Shown here: one piece after another, positions 1-11,618 of the stretch
Position numbering within the stretch: the first letter of the stretch is position 1
How the letters are laid out: every line of letters begins with the position of its first letter
NCBI GenBank assembly: GCA_031216915.1
Contig: CM062296.1
Coordinates: forward strand, 449,252,287-449,316,286
Source: Pictodentalium vernedei
Lineage: Eukaryota; Mollusca; Scaphopoda; Dentaliida; Dentaliidae
Length of the DNA: 64,000 nt
Direction: 5' to 3'
The notes under the pieces: generated by a model
What the model saw: the letters and a program-made list of their open reading frames with translations, nothing else
Database searches by the model: none
What the model was told of the DNA's origin: nothing
Program-made: the position numbers and the translations under genes

Positions 1-1787
1 GAGAGACAGATCAGAAACTATGCTTTGTAGCCAAAAAAACACAAAAAAAACAAACTAGAGCTATTGCTGAAGGCAATTATACCCCCACTGGTGCCGGACC
101 TATTAAGCATAAATGAATTAAAAACAAAATAAGGACTATAACCATTCCATTGAAATCCATCCACTCACTAGTAAGACATCACAGCAGACAGATGCATGGA
201 TAGATGCAAGGATGGGTGCCTGTAATCCTGTGTATCCCCCCCTTCTCTTTGAGAGTGGAGTTATAAAACCCTCAAAAATGTTTTGTAATTTAACAGAAAA
301 TATTGCATGTGTCACCTTCAACCTATCATGGAGAAGAAATTGAAGAGCCTCCTCTTTTTGCCTGCTGTTTTCTTTATACCCTCTTAATTCTATACATGAC
401 TTCCATTCATAGTTACGTTCACAACAAGTTAAGATACTGAGTAAATATGGGTCTGTTTTCTTAATATGTTACAAAAACTTTGCCATACAACATACCTTTT
501 CTTGTTATGACATGTGATCACAAAAACAAACAGAGAATATCAATTAGATTGCGACTTCATGATCCTGTCGATATTCAGTTCACTTTCCGCAGAACATTCT
601 AGAATCTCATGTCAAAAAGAAAAGTGAGAATATTAAATCCAGAATGCTATTTTCATCTGTGTTTTTATATGCTCATGAATTCATTGTATTTTATGAAATC
701 TTGACCACCTGGTGTATGTGTGTCATGATAGGATGGCTTTTGTGATCACAGCACTCTTAGGCTATTTAACCCTTTGGACCCTGGTGGTATATTCCATGCC
801 AGTTCAGAGCCATATTCATCACTTGGGGGAAGACAAATTAATATTTGCAACATACAACCTTGGGGATGCACATTAACCCTTTACCCAACAAATTGGCCAC
901 ATTCGCCTGTAAAATATGCAAATTCAGCAATTGAAAAAAATACTATTTTTCAGACAATTTCAACAAAACCATATCATGTGACCCCTCTTTGGAATGAGCT
1001 CGTTGGGCTCGTTCCAATGAGGGGTCACATGATATGGTTTTGTTGCAATTTTTTGACAAATTTTAAAAAATGATATTTAAAAAAATAAATTTTGATATCA
1101 TCTGCGTTGGGTAAAGTGCAAAAAAATCTAGATTGGTCTATCACACAAATTCACTGAGCTATTATCTACTTCATGAATTCAGGTCGTATAATGATCCTGG
1201 ACCAGAAAGATGGCCTTTCAGGTTCAAAGGGTAAAAAAAAAAAAAAAAAAATCTTGTTTCTCAGAACCTCTCATCACTAATATTCCACCTCATAAATTAC
1301 CAGGTTTATTTTTAGCCGGTCAAAAGTTTTCCTAAAGCTAGCTAATTTATATGGGACTTGAACATCTACGCTGATTGAAGCTATTTCTTTCAAGACTTTG
1401 ATGAGTGAAAAATGTGAATGAAACTTTCGGTGAAAATTTTAAGCACACAGATATTTAAGCCAATTCTATCAACAAGATATAGCTGAGTAATTTCCAATAA
1501 TTTGCATAATGGGAAATGTTTGCCAATGAAATGTCGTTTTTTTGACAGCAGAGTTCTGTTAAATTTTTCTTTTTAGTACTGAGTTATAAATTAAAGAGGA
1601 AAAAATGCCTCCCTCCCTCATCATAAAATAGGGGAAAAATTACCTGAGAGACAGATAATAACAGAGGAATACAATGACATTTTATTTATTTTTGGGGGAA
1701 GCGACAGAATATAAGTTGTCATCGGACAGACAGAACTGAATAAGAAAGCACAATATTATGCAATAAAAAATTCTTTTTGCTGCTTAC
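1..1787. other. CFAP47 intron or 3' flank, no gene seen
   Basis: AT-rich non-coding sequence beyond the last recognised exon. It holds one palindromic MITE (873-1119) and a poly-A tract near 1232. The open frame at 136-321 on the minus strand has no splice context or similarity that I can support as an exon. Confidence 0.5.
873..1119. repeat. Palindromic TTAA MITE (piggyBac-like family)
   Basis: Begins TTAACCCTTTACCCAAC. The centre (about 961-1046) is a long hairpin made of the family core ACCATATCATGTGACCCCTC and its complement around a short loop. The right end is worn (GTTGGGTAAAGTG near 1106-1118). It is one of more than a dozen family copies in the window. Confidence 0.7.
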
Positions 1788-2007
1788 TTGTATGTTTCTT
1801 TCCTGTCACTTGACCTGATACTTCGAGCTCTATCATTTGGAAAAGCAACTTTTGCCTTTAAATTTTCACAGCTCTTGGATGTTTTCAGCGTATGAAGTTG
1901 AGTTTTATGTCCACCTGATACAGCATTTCTAGGTTTCTCTCCATCAAGTGATTTAAATGTGGTATCCACAAACATTCCAACTTCATGGCTTATGTAAGGA
2001 GTGATCC
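1788..2007 (-). CDS. CFAP47: CFAP47 exon (73 codons), last one recognised in the window
   Basis: Acceptor TTCTGTAG and donor GTAAGCAG flank an open segment that starts by completing a glycine codon and continues ITPYISHEVGMFVDTTF, then a basic, Ser-rich tail (RARSIRSSDRKETYK). Phase 2 at the 3' end means another exon must follow below position 1788 or outside the window. The GITPYIS start resembles the conserved GITP motif after the fourth ASH-like block in CFAP47. The basic stretch looks like an inter-domain linker rather than an Ig-like fold. Confidence 0.8.
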
Positions 2008-2267
2008 CTACAGAAGAAAAAAGACACAAATAGATTTAATTTCACTGGTTCAAATCTTATCTTGCAGGTACTGTACTGACCTGGGTATAAGCAAGCCCAC
2101 CTACTAACTTTTCTGATTTCAGTTTCAGAGTGCCCTTCATGTAAATAAGCCCAGTCCCTGACTTTTTAATGACAACATCCATGACAACCATGCTGCTACA
2201 TGTATGCTGCTACAATGAAGAAGACCCCCTCACCTAACACACATGTTATAAAAATCGCGATATCGAC

Positions 2268-2622
<355 letters not shown>

Positions 2623-2649
2623 GTTTATTAATTAGTTCTTTTTCAAAAG

Positions 2650-2850
2650 CTTCAAAACTTTTTAACAGAATCATATCATGAGGCCCCCCCCCCCCCCCCC
2701 CCCCCCACACACACACCTGCATTGGAATGAGCTTGTTCCAATGAGGAGTCATATGATATGGTTTTGTAGAAATTGTTTTACATTTTTCTCAACTGTTCAA
2801 TTTCTAATTTATGCAGACGCATGTCACCGATTCATTTGGTAAAGGGTTAA
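2650..2850. repeat. TTAA MITE, left end worn, with poly-C tract
   Basis: The right end reads TTTGGTAAAGGGTTAA (to 2850) and the core hairpin holds AATCATATCATGAGGCC and its complement with the GGTTTTGT arm. A run of about 24 C interrupts the left arm at 2683-2706. The left terminus has lost the TTAACCC signature. Confidence 0.6.
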
Positions 2851-3830
2851 TGCATTTGGTATTGACACAGTACTGATACCACTGTGATATTGAATGGTAT
2901 TTTTGTTACACTTCACCAGCTCTGGGTCATAATTATTTAGTAGTCAAAGACTCAGAATGCTCATATTCAACTACTGTCAGATGATAAGGATATTACAACA
3001 TGGCAAATTTTACAAATGTTGTAGTAGACTGGTCAGCTAATGCTCTTCATTAGCACATAGGACATGTACATGTTTGGCTGTTTGAAATACATCAACTACA
3101 TGTTCTTCCTGTCAGCCATTTTTGGTTAATGTTCTGTAGTCATTGAGCAAAACAAGATTGAACTGGCTGAGTTTCTAGTTGCATTCTGGGAAAAAAATAA
3201 CCCTTCGAGATACCATTATTTTGACATCAGTGTGCAGTGTGTATAAGTGAAGTGAAGGTAAACATTTCACATGGCTGTCATACAAATAAGCAGGAATGAT
3301 GACAAAATTCAATCCAAGTACTTTAAAGCACCACGTGAACAAAATCCAAATTGTTTTCAAGATTATCAAGACCCGAAATAAAAATTCAGGCACATTCAAT
3401 GATTTCAAAAGTTTGTGAGTATGAAGCCTGGTTCATTGTATGAACTAGACAATGGGTGACTCTATCACACAAGGTCACATGCTTTGGTTAGAAAGCCCTC
3501 ACCTCACAATATAACCTGTGAGTATCAATCTTTTGGCTTTTACAGGGACTGTACATAGGGTGACAGAATTTGAGAACCATTGCTCAGGTGGAAACCCCTC
3601 ACCTCAGTCCATTTGTAGTGAATCACTCACCCTACACTGAAGAGAAAGTTCGAATGAAATGGAGGAAGCAGCCTTACCCATGGTCAACTTAGATTTTTGC
3701 ATAAACAGCCTTATTTGAATCACTATCCCTGCACTGCAGAGAAACTACGCAAGAAATTGGGGAATCAGCACGAGCCATGGTCAATTTCGGATATTTTTCA
3801 TAAACAGTTTACATTTTTGTGGATGCTGGT

Positions 3831-4486
3831 ACTGTGGAACCCTGTTAATTGAATAGCCACTTTGCCAATGAAAATTATTCAATTATCAAGAGTATTCAAT
3901 TACCAGGGATTCTGTCACTTTCCAGTATTCTAGAGATAAACTTAGCATTTATTTTATTATATGTTGTTTGACAGAGCTCCAGGAGCTCTGTCAAACAAGA
4001 TATAATAGATTAAATGACTGTATTGGATGTACTGAGGCCAAATTGGTCTATAAACAAAGGAAACTGGGGAGAGTCATGGTAATTCTCTACAGGTTACAAG
4101 ATTTTTCATTCAGTTAACCCTTTACCCAACGTAATGGCCAAAACCGGACAGCAATATTCTAAAAAAACGCCAATTAAATTTTCATTTTTTGTTACAAAAA
4201 CATAAGTTATGATCCCTCGTTTGGACGAGCTCGCCGAGCTCGTTCCAATGAGGGGTCATAATCTATGTTTTTGAGAAAAAAAATAGTTATTCAAGAATTT
4301 GTTTTGCAAGTGTCATCTGCTTTTCATGTTAGGTGAAGGTAAACAGCAGTTTACTCTATAACCTATATTCCATTAACAGGTCAAATTTGTACTAGAGGTA
4401 TGGTAAATGGTTTTATGTCGGGATATTATATTCAATTAACAGAGTTATTCAGTTAAGAGAAATCCAACTAAGTGGGTTCCACTCTA
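3831..4486. repeat. ACAGTGGAACCC foldback family copy, split by a TTAA MITE
   Basis: Starts CTGTGGAACCCTGTTAATTG and ends AAGTGGGTTCCACTC, with the family's central palindrome TGTTTGACAGAGCTC...GAGCTCTGTCAAACA near 3964-4004. A TTAA MITE (4114-4343) lies inside it. Other copies are at 11619-12384, 16231-16659, 16781-17201, 35079-36074 and 40932-41345. Confidence 0.75.
4114..4343. repeat. TTAA MITE nested in a foldback repeat
   Basis: Begins TTAACCCTTTACCCAACGTA. The centre (about 4193-4276) is a hairpin around GAGCTCGCCGAGCTC. The right end is GTTAGGTGAAGGTAAA. Removing it restores the host foldback sequence CAGTTAA/CAG.AGTTTACTC seen in other copies, which fits precise TTAA insertion. Confidence 0.75.
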
Positions 4487-5360
4487 AAAAGATAACTGTA
4501 GAGCAATAAAAAGTCTTAACTCTTTACTATTTGGGCTTTATTCTGAAGTGCAGTAATGAAAAGTTAAGACACAACAATCTGCACAAAATCTGAGATAAAT
4601 GCTAATTCTTACAACCACAAAATAACTAAGATTTGGCTAAAAATTCACATCACATAAAATGAGGGTTAAATATTACTGCAATGGACTTCAGTAACCCAAG
4701 TCAACATTATCAATCACCTGGAAATACATAAAGAAACAAAACTCAGTACACAAACTTTTACAACTTAAAATTGAAAATTGAGAAAGCATGAAAATTTTTA
4801 CTGGAACATTTTTTTTGGTATACAGTACAGTTAATACCCAAAGATGTCATTCAAATAAAAAGATACACATTTTTAAAATTACCCAAACACATAATTCTTA
4901 CAAAACTGGACACAGACATCTGAAACCAATGGCCACGTAGGCATCAAAGCTGAGCTAAAAATTGCAAAACGAGGCTGGAAATAAGCAGACTTTCATCTGC
5001 AGAATGAGGTCATCAGAGGGTGAATTTGGTGATGCTGCCCTGCTGTGCAGGGCAACATCACAACATTTACTCTCTGTGGACCTCAAGGTGAATCAAGGTC
5101 TCAAGCCAAAACAGAAAAAGGTACCAAGAGGATAAATTGGCCCACTGTTTTGGATAGCATTAACAAATTCTCCCTCTGGGGACCTCATTCAGCAGATGAT
5201 AGTCTGCTTATTTCCAGGCTTGTTGCCAAACACTGGAATTAAGGACTTTTAAGTTAACCGATAAAAACTTTGGAGTTGATATATGTAAAAATTTAAGTAA
5301 ATAGAAGCAAATTATTGAAAGCTGTGGGAACTTGGCAAGTAACAAAATATCTTCAATTAC
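4487..5360. other. Intron sequence, nothing recognised
   Basis: AT-rich single-copy-looking intron. The open frame at 5045-5242 has no splice or similarity support. Confidence 0.4.
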
Positions 5361-5519
5361 CTGGATTATATCTAGGAGACTTCTTGATGCTGATAGGATC
5401 ACTTCTGCCAATCAAATGAATTGGCAGTGTGTATATTGGCTCCAATTGAGCTTGTGCTGGATTAAAGCTATCAGAAACATACCCTATGATATCAACCAAC
5501 TGCCGTTTTATAAATGATC
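5361..5519 (-). CDS. CFAP47: CFAP47 exon (53 codons)
   Basis: Acceptor TTTTTTTTCAG and donor GTAATTGAAG. The exon completes a glycine codon from the upstream exon and reads SFIKRQLVDIIGYVSD, then a hydrophilic segment ending KKSPRYNP. The IIGYVSD strand closes the Ig-like block that starts in exon 7376-7636, as in the equivalent place of CFAP47. Phase 1 out, which matches the next exon. Confidence 0.85.
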
Positions 5520-7375
5520 CTGAAAAAAAAAATTACAAAGGAAGATATGAGTTTTACTGAGAACTGTTCAGATCAAAAGACCTTTCTCATGGCACCAACA
5601 TCTAAGGGATAATGAAATTCTCTGAGTATTCAAGGGGTTTTGAAGGAGTCTTATGAAAGTTCCAGATTTAACTAGCTGAAAATATCATTACCTTAAATAA
5701 TGCTACTATTACAATCCCGCCAATAAAAAAGCATATGCAACAAAACTATGAAATAACAGAAGGGTATTAACCCTCTGCACACATATATCAAATTAGGAAA
5801 ATTTCAAGCAACAAATTTTTCCCATAGTGCAACTAGGAAAATTAAGCAATTTAATCTTATTTGACAGTGCCTAACAAGCTCTTTCAAAAAACCCCTGAAT
5901 TGGTTCAATTCCTAGTTACATTGTTGGAGAAATTTGCAGGTTCGAATTTTAATATTTTGACACCAGCATACAAAATTGCTGTAATGAATTGTTCACTAAT
6001 TTTCCATAAACTATGAAAGAGACTATAATAATATACCTGAGGTAAAAAAAAAAAGCCCAGGGGATTCCCCAATTTTTTACCTATAGAATACTATTATTGT
6101 CTCTCTAATCATAAGCAGCTAAACAATGAACAATTTGTTTAAGTAACTTCTGCTGAGTTTTCAGAGCTTGTAACACAATGTCAAGTCCAACTAAAAATAA
6201 TAAATTTCAAGGAGATTTCAAGAAGTACAGACAATGCTGCAACATTCAAGGAGTTTCAAAGTGCCTGGAATTTATTTCTTTAGAATTTAATGAGTTTTGG
6301 GGAATGCCAGGTGACAGGGAAACCCTTCTGTCTTAATTTCTAACAAAGTGATACTAAATTATATCTAGTGATATGTTAAGAATAATGATGTAACTTTGCC
6401 ATGTCAAAAATAATAAGAATAGATACAGAATATATCAGATCACTGCTAACTTTCACAGTCAACAAGTACAGTTGCCAATTAATCAGTAAGTATTCAAATA
6501 ATAAACAGTTACTGATTATGAAATGTGCTAACTGCTTCTGTACAACACTTATAATCTAAAACAGTAATGTTACTTAAGGCCCTCACAAAGGCCATTTTTT
6601 ATAAATTTGAATGTGGGTGGACAGGTTTTTTTAAATTTTTTTATTTTTGTAATCATTTCTTTGCCATTAAAAGTTTGTGTTTTTGGTTTGGTTTATGTTT
6701 TAGGCCTCATAATCGTGATGATGGCATGGGCGGTGGTGTATTTCGACCCTTGAGTACAAGAAGGGTGTGCAATGCATTCAAGGGACAAATTTATCAATTT
6801 TAGTAACTTGGGTAAAATATCAGACATAAACCATTTAATTTTTATTTTTTTTAAGTTTGCATTGGTTATAAAAAGAGAGCATGTGGCAGCCAACATGAAC
6901 ATGCGAGAGGGCCTGAGAAAGAGTTTTTAAATTATTTAGGCCTAACAAAAGAATGTTACAAAATCAAGGCTTCAAATATAATACATATAAATCATTCACT
7001 GACAAAAAACAAGACCACTGACGGGCTCACCAGGTAAGAAATCCATTTGAATCAATCACAAGCTTTTCATTATCTCTTAACCTGCCGAGTAATTTCTTGA
7101 ATTTGTCAATAAATCAAGTCATGGCTTCTATAAAGCAGCCATGACTTGATATAATGATAAATGTAACAGAGTCTAACAAATACAAAATATTGATAATATG
7201 CTATTTCTATTGATAGGGGTATATTTTCCAATCAACAGTAAAATACCTCAATTGCATTTCAAAATGTTTTGTTCTGGGCTTGAAAATCTGCCCACAGCAC
7301 GCAAGGAGTTTTAAACAGTGTATTTTAATTTGGGTTCGGAACACTTTGGCAGTTTTCAAATGAACTATTACTTAC
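5520..7375. other. Intron, largely featureless, one hairpin
   Basis: AT-rich intron. A palindrome at about 7112-7153 (AATCAAGTCATGGCTTCTAT and its complement around AAAG) resembles hairpin centres at 34180-34235 and 49135-49175. No exon is needed between the flanking exons because their phases fit directly. Confidence 0.5.
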
Positions 7376-7636
7376 CAGCCTGGTGTGGGGAAAAAGATAC
7401 GATAACATCTTGAGTCTGTTCTGGAAAAATTTTACCACTGGCAGGACAAGCTGTAAAGTGAGCGATGCGCTGAAACTGGAATGTGGCTGGGAGAATGTCA
7501 TTCTCATTTCTGATGGTACAGAGAACATCTACATGTTCACCAACAGGACATTCTTCAAAGTCAAACTTAGCTGCTGGCGTAATGGACAGCAACACTGGCA
7601 ATGCTGTTCCAGTAAGAGCCATCTCAACATGTGAAC
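7376..7636 (-). CDS. CFAP47: CFAP47 exon (87 codons), complete ASH-like repeat
   Basis: Acceptor TATGTTTTAG and donor GTAAGTAAT. The product runs SHVEMALTGTALPVLLSI, then a typical ASH/MSP-type beta-sandwich: FDFEECPVGEHVDVLCTIRN, FQFQRIAHFTACPASGKIF and QDVIVSFSPHQAG. The pattern 'conserved F, glycine, alternating hydrophobics, then VxFxPxxxG' is the signature of ciliary ASH domains (HYDIN, CFAP65, CFAP47). This is the strongest single exon for the family call. Confidence 0.92.
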
Positions 7637-9470
7637 CTAAAACATAAATAACAAATATTATTTCACTGGATATAATTTTCTTTCCCAGAAATGCCCTTTC
7701 ACAAACTCGGCAGATATGGCTACAATCTCTACTGATATGATGCTGATTGATTGATGATTTTATTATTACAGGTGAAAAATGTAATACAAGAAGTACAGTA
7801 AACAGTATGTAATCAAACAAACCATTATGACATGAGATCAGTAAACATGTATACCACAGGGAGGTGACAGAGCCAGATTGGCTGTCTTCGTGTCACCCCT
7901 CTCCCCCCCCCCCCCCCTTCCGTTTCAGTTAAATATTACTTTGTGTCAGACCAATGGTTGGACCATATTCTCACTCATTCTGCGTAAATTGTGCCTAACA
8001 TTGCAACATATGTGGCAGACTGATCTCAGCCAGTATGAACCAAGCTAGAGTTATCATCCTGATGTGTTACTGGGTGCAACCAATTAGTTTACAGTTATTC
8101 TTCGAAGCAATCAGGAAAATTGGAATTATCAGGCATGATGATTTGAAGCCGAGTCTTTGTATGATGAGGTATTAACAATGCATCACAGTTTCAATGCTTC
8201 ATAACTCTTTCACTCTACGATGCATTGCATCATGACAAGAGATGTATCATGATGCTCAGGTCATGGAGATTATTAATGGAAGACAACCTTGAAAAAGTTG
8301 AAAACATTATTAAAACACAATGTATCATTTTGATAGAGTATAATTTGAATTCATATTTGAGTAAAAGTAAGATTAACATGAATTCTTTCTCATTTTGAGC
8401 AAATCTGAGGTGAAAAATAATGTACTGAGGGCAATTACCATTCTACTAAACATACCGGCATAGATCTTACAAGATAGAGCTTTGACATGTTGTACTCGCT
8501 GCATGATGCGCATCACATCTTGAGCAAATAATTGCGATGTGCATTGCATCGTGAACATCAGAATTGTTGCAGCCCTAATATTAACTGGTTGAGTATTAGA
8601 AGCCAATATCAGGGCTTTCAAAAAATGCGAGTACCAGAGCAAAAGGCAACATTTTCCTTGCTCATATTTCATATTCAGTCAAAACGCAAATAATATTTTA
8701 TGTTTTATCAAAAATTATTGAAGAGTGCCTGTGGGCACTCTTCAATAATTTGTAATAAAACAAATTTTGATGAACATGTTCAGACCACTAAAAATAATGT
8801 AGCCCTCAACTTGTTAATGATAGCAATAAGAAAGGGTTGGGTGGATGAAAAGAAGAAAAAAGAGAGTTGTACAAAAAATTCAATGCAAACTTAGATTCAG
8901 AGTTATAAGCAGAGATTCGGTGAAGTGGAAGAAGAGATAGTTCAGCTATCCTAATGTTGTGGCTTCAACCATGTGGAGGCTGAGACCTTGTGATGATTGA
9001 ACTCAGAGAAGACAAAACTTGAGATTCTGTGAAAAGAATGAGAAACAATAACACTGCCAGAAAACTGTAGCAGATCAGAAAACATTTTGTAAATATTTGT
9101 TTCACTTTAATAAATAAGGAGGTTATTACTTGATTAGTTTCATGTCAACTGAGATATCAGTCCTCGAAAACTTCACATCAGCCTTTGACCTTCAGTCTCT
9201 GATATGAAGTAATCTTGGATTGATATCTCGACCGATATGAAACTAACAAAGTAAAAAACTCTAAAAATATTAGGTTCACAGCATTAGTGGAGTACTGACT
9301 ATAGAAACTGTAATAAATATTAACTACTCGTAATGCTGCAAGTCAAACTGTCCTGCTCATTAAAAAAGCTCTGTCTCTCAAAAGTGCTATTATCTGTGAT
9401 CTTTTTGAAGGGACAAAACACAGTAAATTTGACATTTCTTTGCTATACAGTCAATGAAACCAGTAAATGA
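7637..9470. other. Intron with hairpins and poly-C, no exon seen
   Basis: Holds a poly-C run at 7903-7917, a TTAA-bounded hairpin element (8581-8817) and an imperfect palindrome near 9133-9245 (ATCAGTCCTCGAAAACTTC...). Nothing coding. Confidence 0.4.
8581..8817. repeat. TTAA-bounded hairpin MITE, second family
   Basis: Left end TTAACTGGTTGAGTATTAG, right end complement TTAACAAGTTGAGGGC. The centre is a palindrome AATTATTGAAGAGTGCCTGT / GGGCACTCTTCAATAATT (about 8710-8750). Related centres (GAGTGCCTGTGGCCACT, GAATGCCTGTAGGTATTC) recur at 53040-53058 and 56103-56120. Confidence 0.55.
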
Positions 9471-9474
9471 TATA

Positions 9475-9950
9475 TTAACCCCATTACCTAATATGACAAG
9501 AACACACAACTTGCAATTTTTCATTGAAAAATTACAAATTTTCTGTTTTTGATTAACCCTTTATCTAGCAAATTGGTAGCATTCACCTGCATAATTCACA
9601 TTGATCAGTTGAACAGAATTTCAAAACCTTCAACAAAACCATATCATATGCCCCCTCAATGGAATGAGCTAGTTCAAATTGTTTCAATGAGGAGTTAACA
9701 TGATATGGTTTTGTAGAAATTGTTTTTAAAATTTGAAAAATGAAAAAAAAATAAGAAAATAACTAATTTTGCATGCACAGAGTAAAGGGTTAAAATGTAC
9801 AGCTTATAAATCCTCATTGGAATGAGCTGCATGAACTCGTTCAATGAGGGGTCAAAAGCTATGTTTTGGAGGTAAAAAATAAAATTTTGAAAAGTGATTT
9901 TTTTATACTGCTGGCCAGATGTAGCTAATGCATTTGGTAAAGGGTAAAAG
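9475..9950. repeat. TTAA MITE containing a second nested TTAA MITE
   Basis: The outer copy starts TTAACCCCATTACCTAA and ends CATTTGGTAAAGGGTAAA. It is interrupted at 9553-9793 by another copy; removing that one rejoins TTTTTGATTAA to AATGTACAGCTTATAAA, the normal family core. Confidence 0.75.
9553..9793. repeat. Nested TTAA MITE
   Basis: TTAACCCTTTATCTAGC at the left and GAGTAAAGGGTTAA at the right, with a central hairpin (ACCATATCATATGCCCCCTC and complement). It is flanked by TTAA on both sides inside another copy of the same family. Confidence 0.8.
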
Positions 9951-10004
9951 CATCCCTCTTTTCAAATATGATAAGCTAAGTTTTTGACGCAAAAAAATGG
10001 AAAA

Positions 10005-11268
10005 AATGCCGATAGGATCACCGATCCAATGTCGAGTTGTGACAGCACAAAAGTGGGTTTAATCATTATCAACTTATCATCCGGAAACAAGTTGTTTACA
10101 ATTTACTATGTGAAGGGTCACTGTGACCTTGACCTTTGCCCTAGTGATTCCAAAACAAATAGGGCTCTTTCTTGCACCAATGCCGACCTATCTATGAAGT
10201 TTCATGCACGTGGGTGGAATGATTATCAAGTTATCATCCAGAAACCAATTGTTTACAATTTATTATGTTCAAGGTCAATGTGACCTTGACCTCTGACCTA
10301 GCAAGTCGAAAATACATAGAGGTCTTCCACTCACCTAGGCCAACCTACCTATGAAGTTTCATGAATGTGGGTCAAACCATTATCAAGTTATCATCCGGAC
10401 ACCATTTGTTTACAATTTACTATGTTGAAGGTCACTGTGACCTTGACCTTTCACCTAGCGAGTCCAAAATAAATAGGGTTCTTCCTCTCAAGAAGGCCAC
10501 CCTACATATGAAGTTTCATAAATGTGGGTTGAACCATAGTCAAGTTACCATCCGGAAACAATTGTTTATGATTTACTATGTTCAAGGCCACTGTGATCTT
10601 GACCTTTGACCTAGCAAGTCCAAAATAAATAGGGTTCTTCCTCTCACCCATGCCAACTTACATTTGAAGTTTCATGAACATGGGTCAAACCATTACCAAG
10701 TTATCGTCCGAAAACCAATTGTTTACAGATTTATTATGTTGAAGGCCACTGTGACCTTGACCATTCAACTAGCACATCCAAAATAAATAGGGTTCTTCCT
10801 CTCACTGATGCCAACCTACCTATGAAGTTTCATGAACATGGGTCAAACCATTATCAAGTTATCATCCGGAAACCAAGTGTTTTGATTTACTATGTTCCGA
10901 GTCACTGTGACTTTGACCTTTGACCTAGCGAGTCCCAAATAAATAGGGTTCTTCCTCTCATGAAGGCCAACCTACATATGAAGTTTCATGAATGTGGGTT
11001 CAACCATAGTCAAGTTATCATCCGGAAACCATTTGTTTATGATTTAGTATGTTCAAGGTCACTGTGACCTTCACCATTGACCTAGTGAGTCCAAAATAAA
11101 TAGGGTTCTTTCTCTCACAGAGGCCAACATACCTATGCAGTTTCATGAACGTAGGTCAAACCAATATCAAGTTATCATCCGGAAACCAACTGTTTACAAA
11201 ACGCTGGCCAAACTGCCATTCATCAAACTGTAAGTCGAGTTTGACTTCGTCACAACTCGACTAAAAAT
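10005..11268. mobile_element. HINE-like element with 157-bp minisatellite
   Basis: The 5' segment GTCGAGTTGTGAC (10031-10043) is the exact complement of GTCACAACTCGAC at the 3' end (11249-11261). The 3' end also forms a hairpin with GTCGAGTTTGAC and is followed by TAAAAAT. Between lie about eight tandem units of about 157 bp (landmark ATCCGGAAACCA). The element appears to sit inside a TTAA MITE whose right half is 11269-11331. No coding capacity; the open frames at 9984-10283 and 10361-10609 are repeat translations. Confidence 0.7.
10267..11070. promoter_or_regulatory. Array of consensus ERE / ERRE nuclear-receptor motifs
   Basis: Most minisatellite units carry AAGGTCACTGTGACCTTGACCTT-like sequence, cited here in parts. 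Perfect palindromic oestrogen response elements of the form AGGTCAnnnTGACCT occur at 10272-10286, 10429-10443 and 11056-11070; other units are one or two changes away. The same units carry TGACCTTGA (the ERR extended half-site) and TGACCTTTGACCT (a DR1). Whether any receptor binds here is unknown; the motifs are plainly present. Confidence 0.6.
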
Positions 11269-11331
11269 TAGTTATCAAATAATTTTGTTTGCAAGTGTTG
11301 TCTGCTTTTCATGTTAGGTAAAGGGCTAATA
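11269..11331. repeat. Right half of a TTAA MITE
   Basis: TTAGTTATCAAATAATTTTG...CATGTTAGGTAAAGGGCTAA is the standard right arm of the family. The left arm appears to lie at about 9957-10004 (AAGCTAAGTTTTTGACGC), with the minisatellite element inserted between. Confidence 0.6.
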
Positions 11332-11618
11332 AATGAATGTGAAAATGACAATAGGCAGGAATGGGACTTTGATAGGTGGCAAAATGTCTAAACTAACATA
11401 TCACTATGAAGTTCAGTATTAAAACTGGAACAAGCACTTTCTTCTTGTCAAAATCATCTACATTTAGAGACAGATACCAAGCACTGCAGTTTGAGCAAGG
11501 AAAAAGGTTAAGAAATAATCAGTGGAAATTCTCAAAATAACATGTGCTCTTCAAACATAGTGAGTTTCATTTAAGGAAATCCTTTACCTAACATAACATG
11601 CAAACAATGCTCACAGTA

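Noticed and set aside
136-321. Possible further CFAP47 exon on the minus strand
   Set aside because: The frame is open, but splice sites in the required phase and ASH-like residues are not convincing.
774-1073. 99-aa open frame
   Set aside because: It crosses a palindromic MITE and has no splice or similarity support.
9984-10609. Two open frames with YYVEGHCDLDL-type repeats
   Set aside because: They translate the 157-bp minisatellite.
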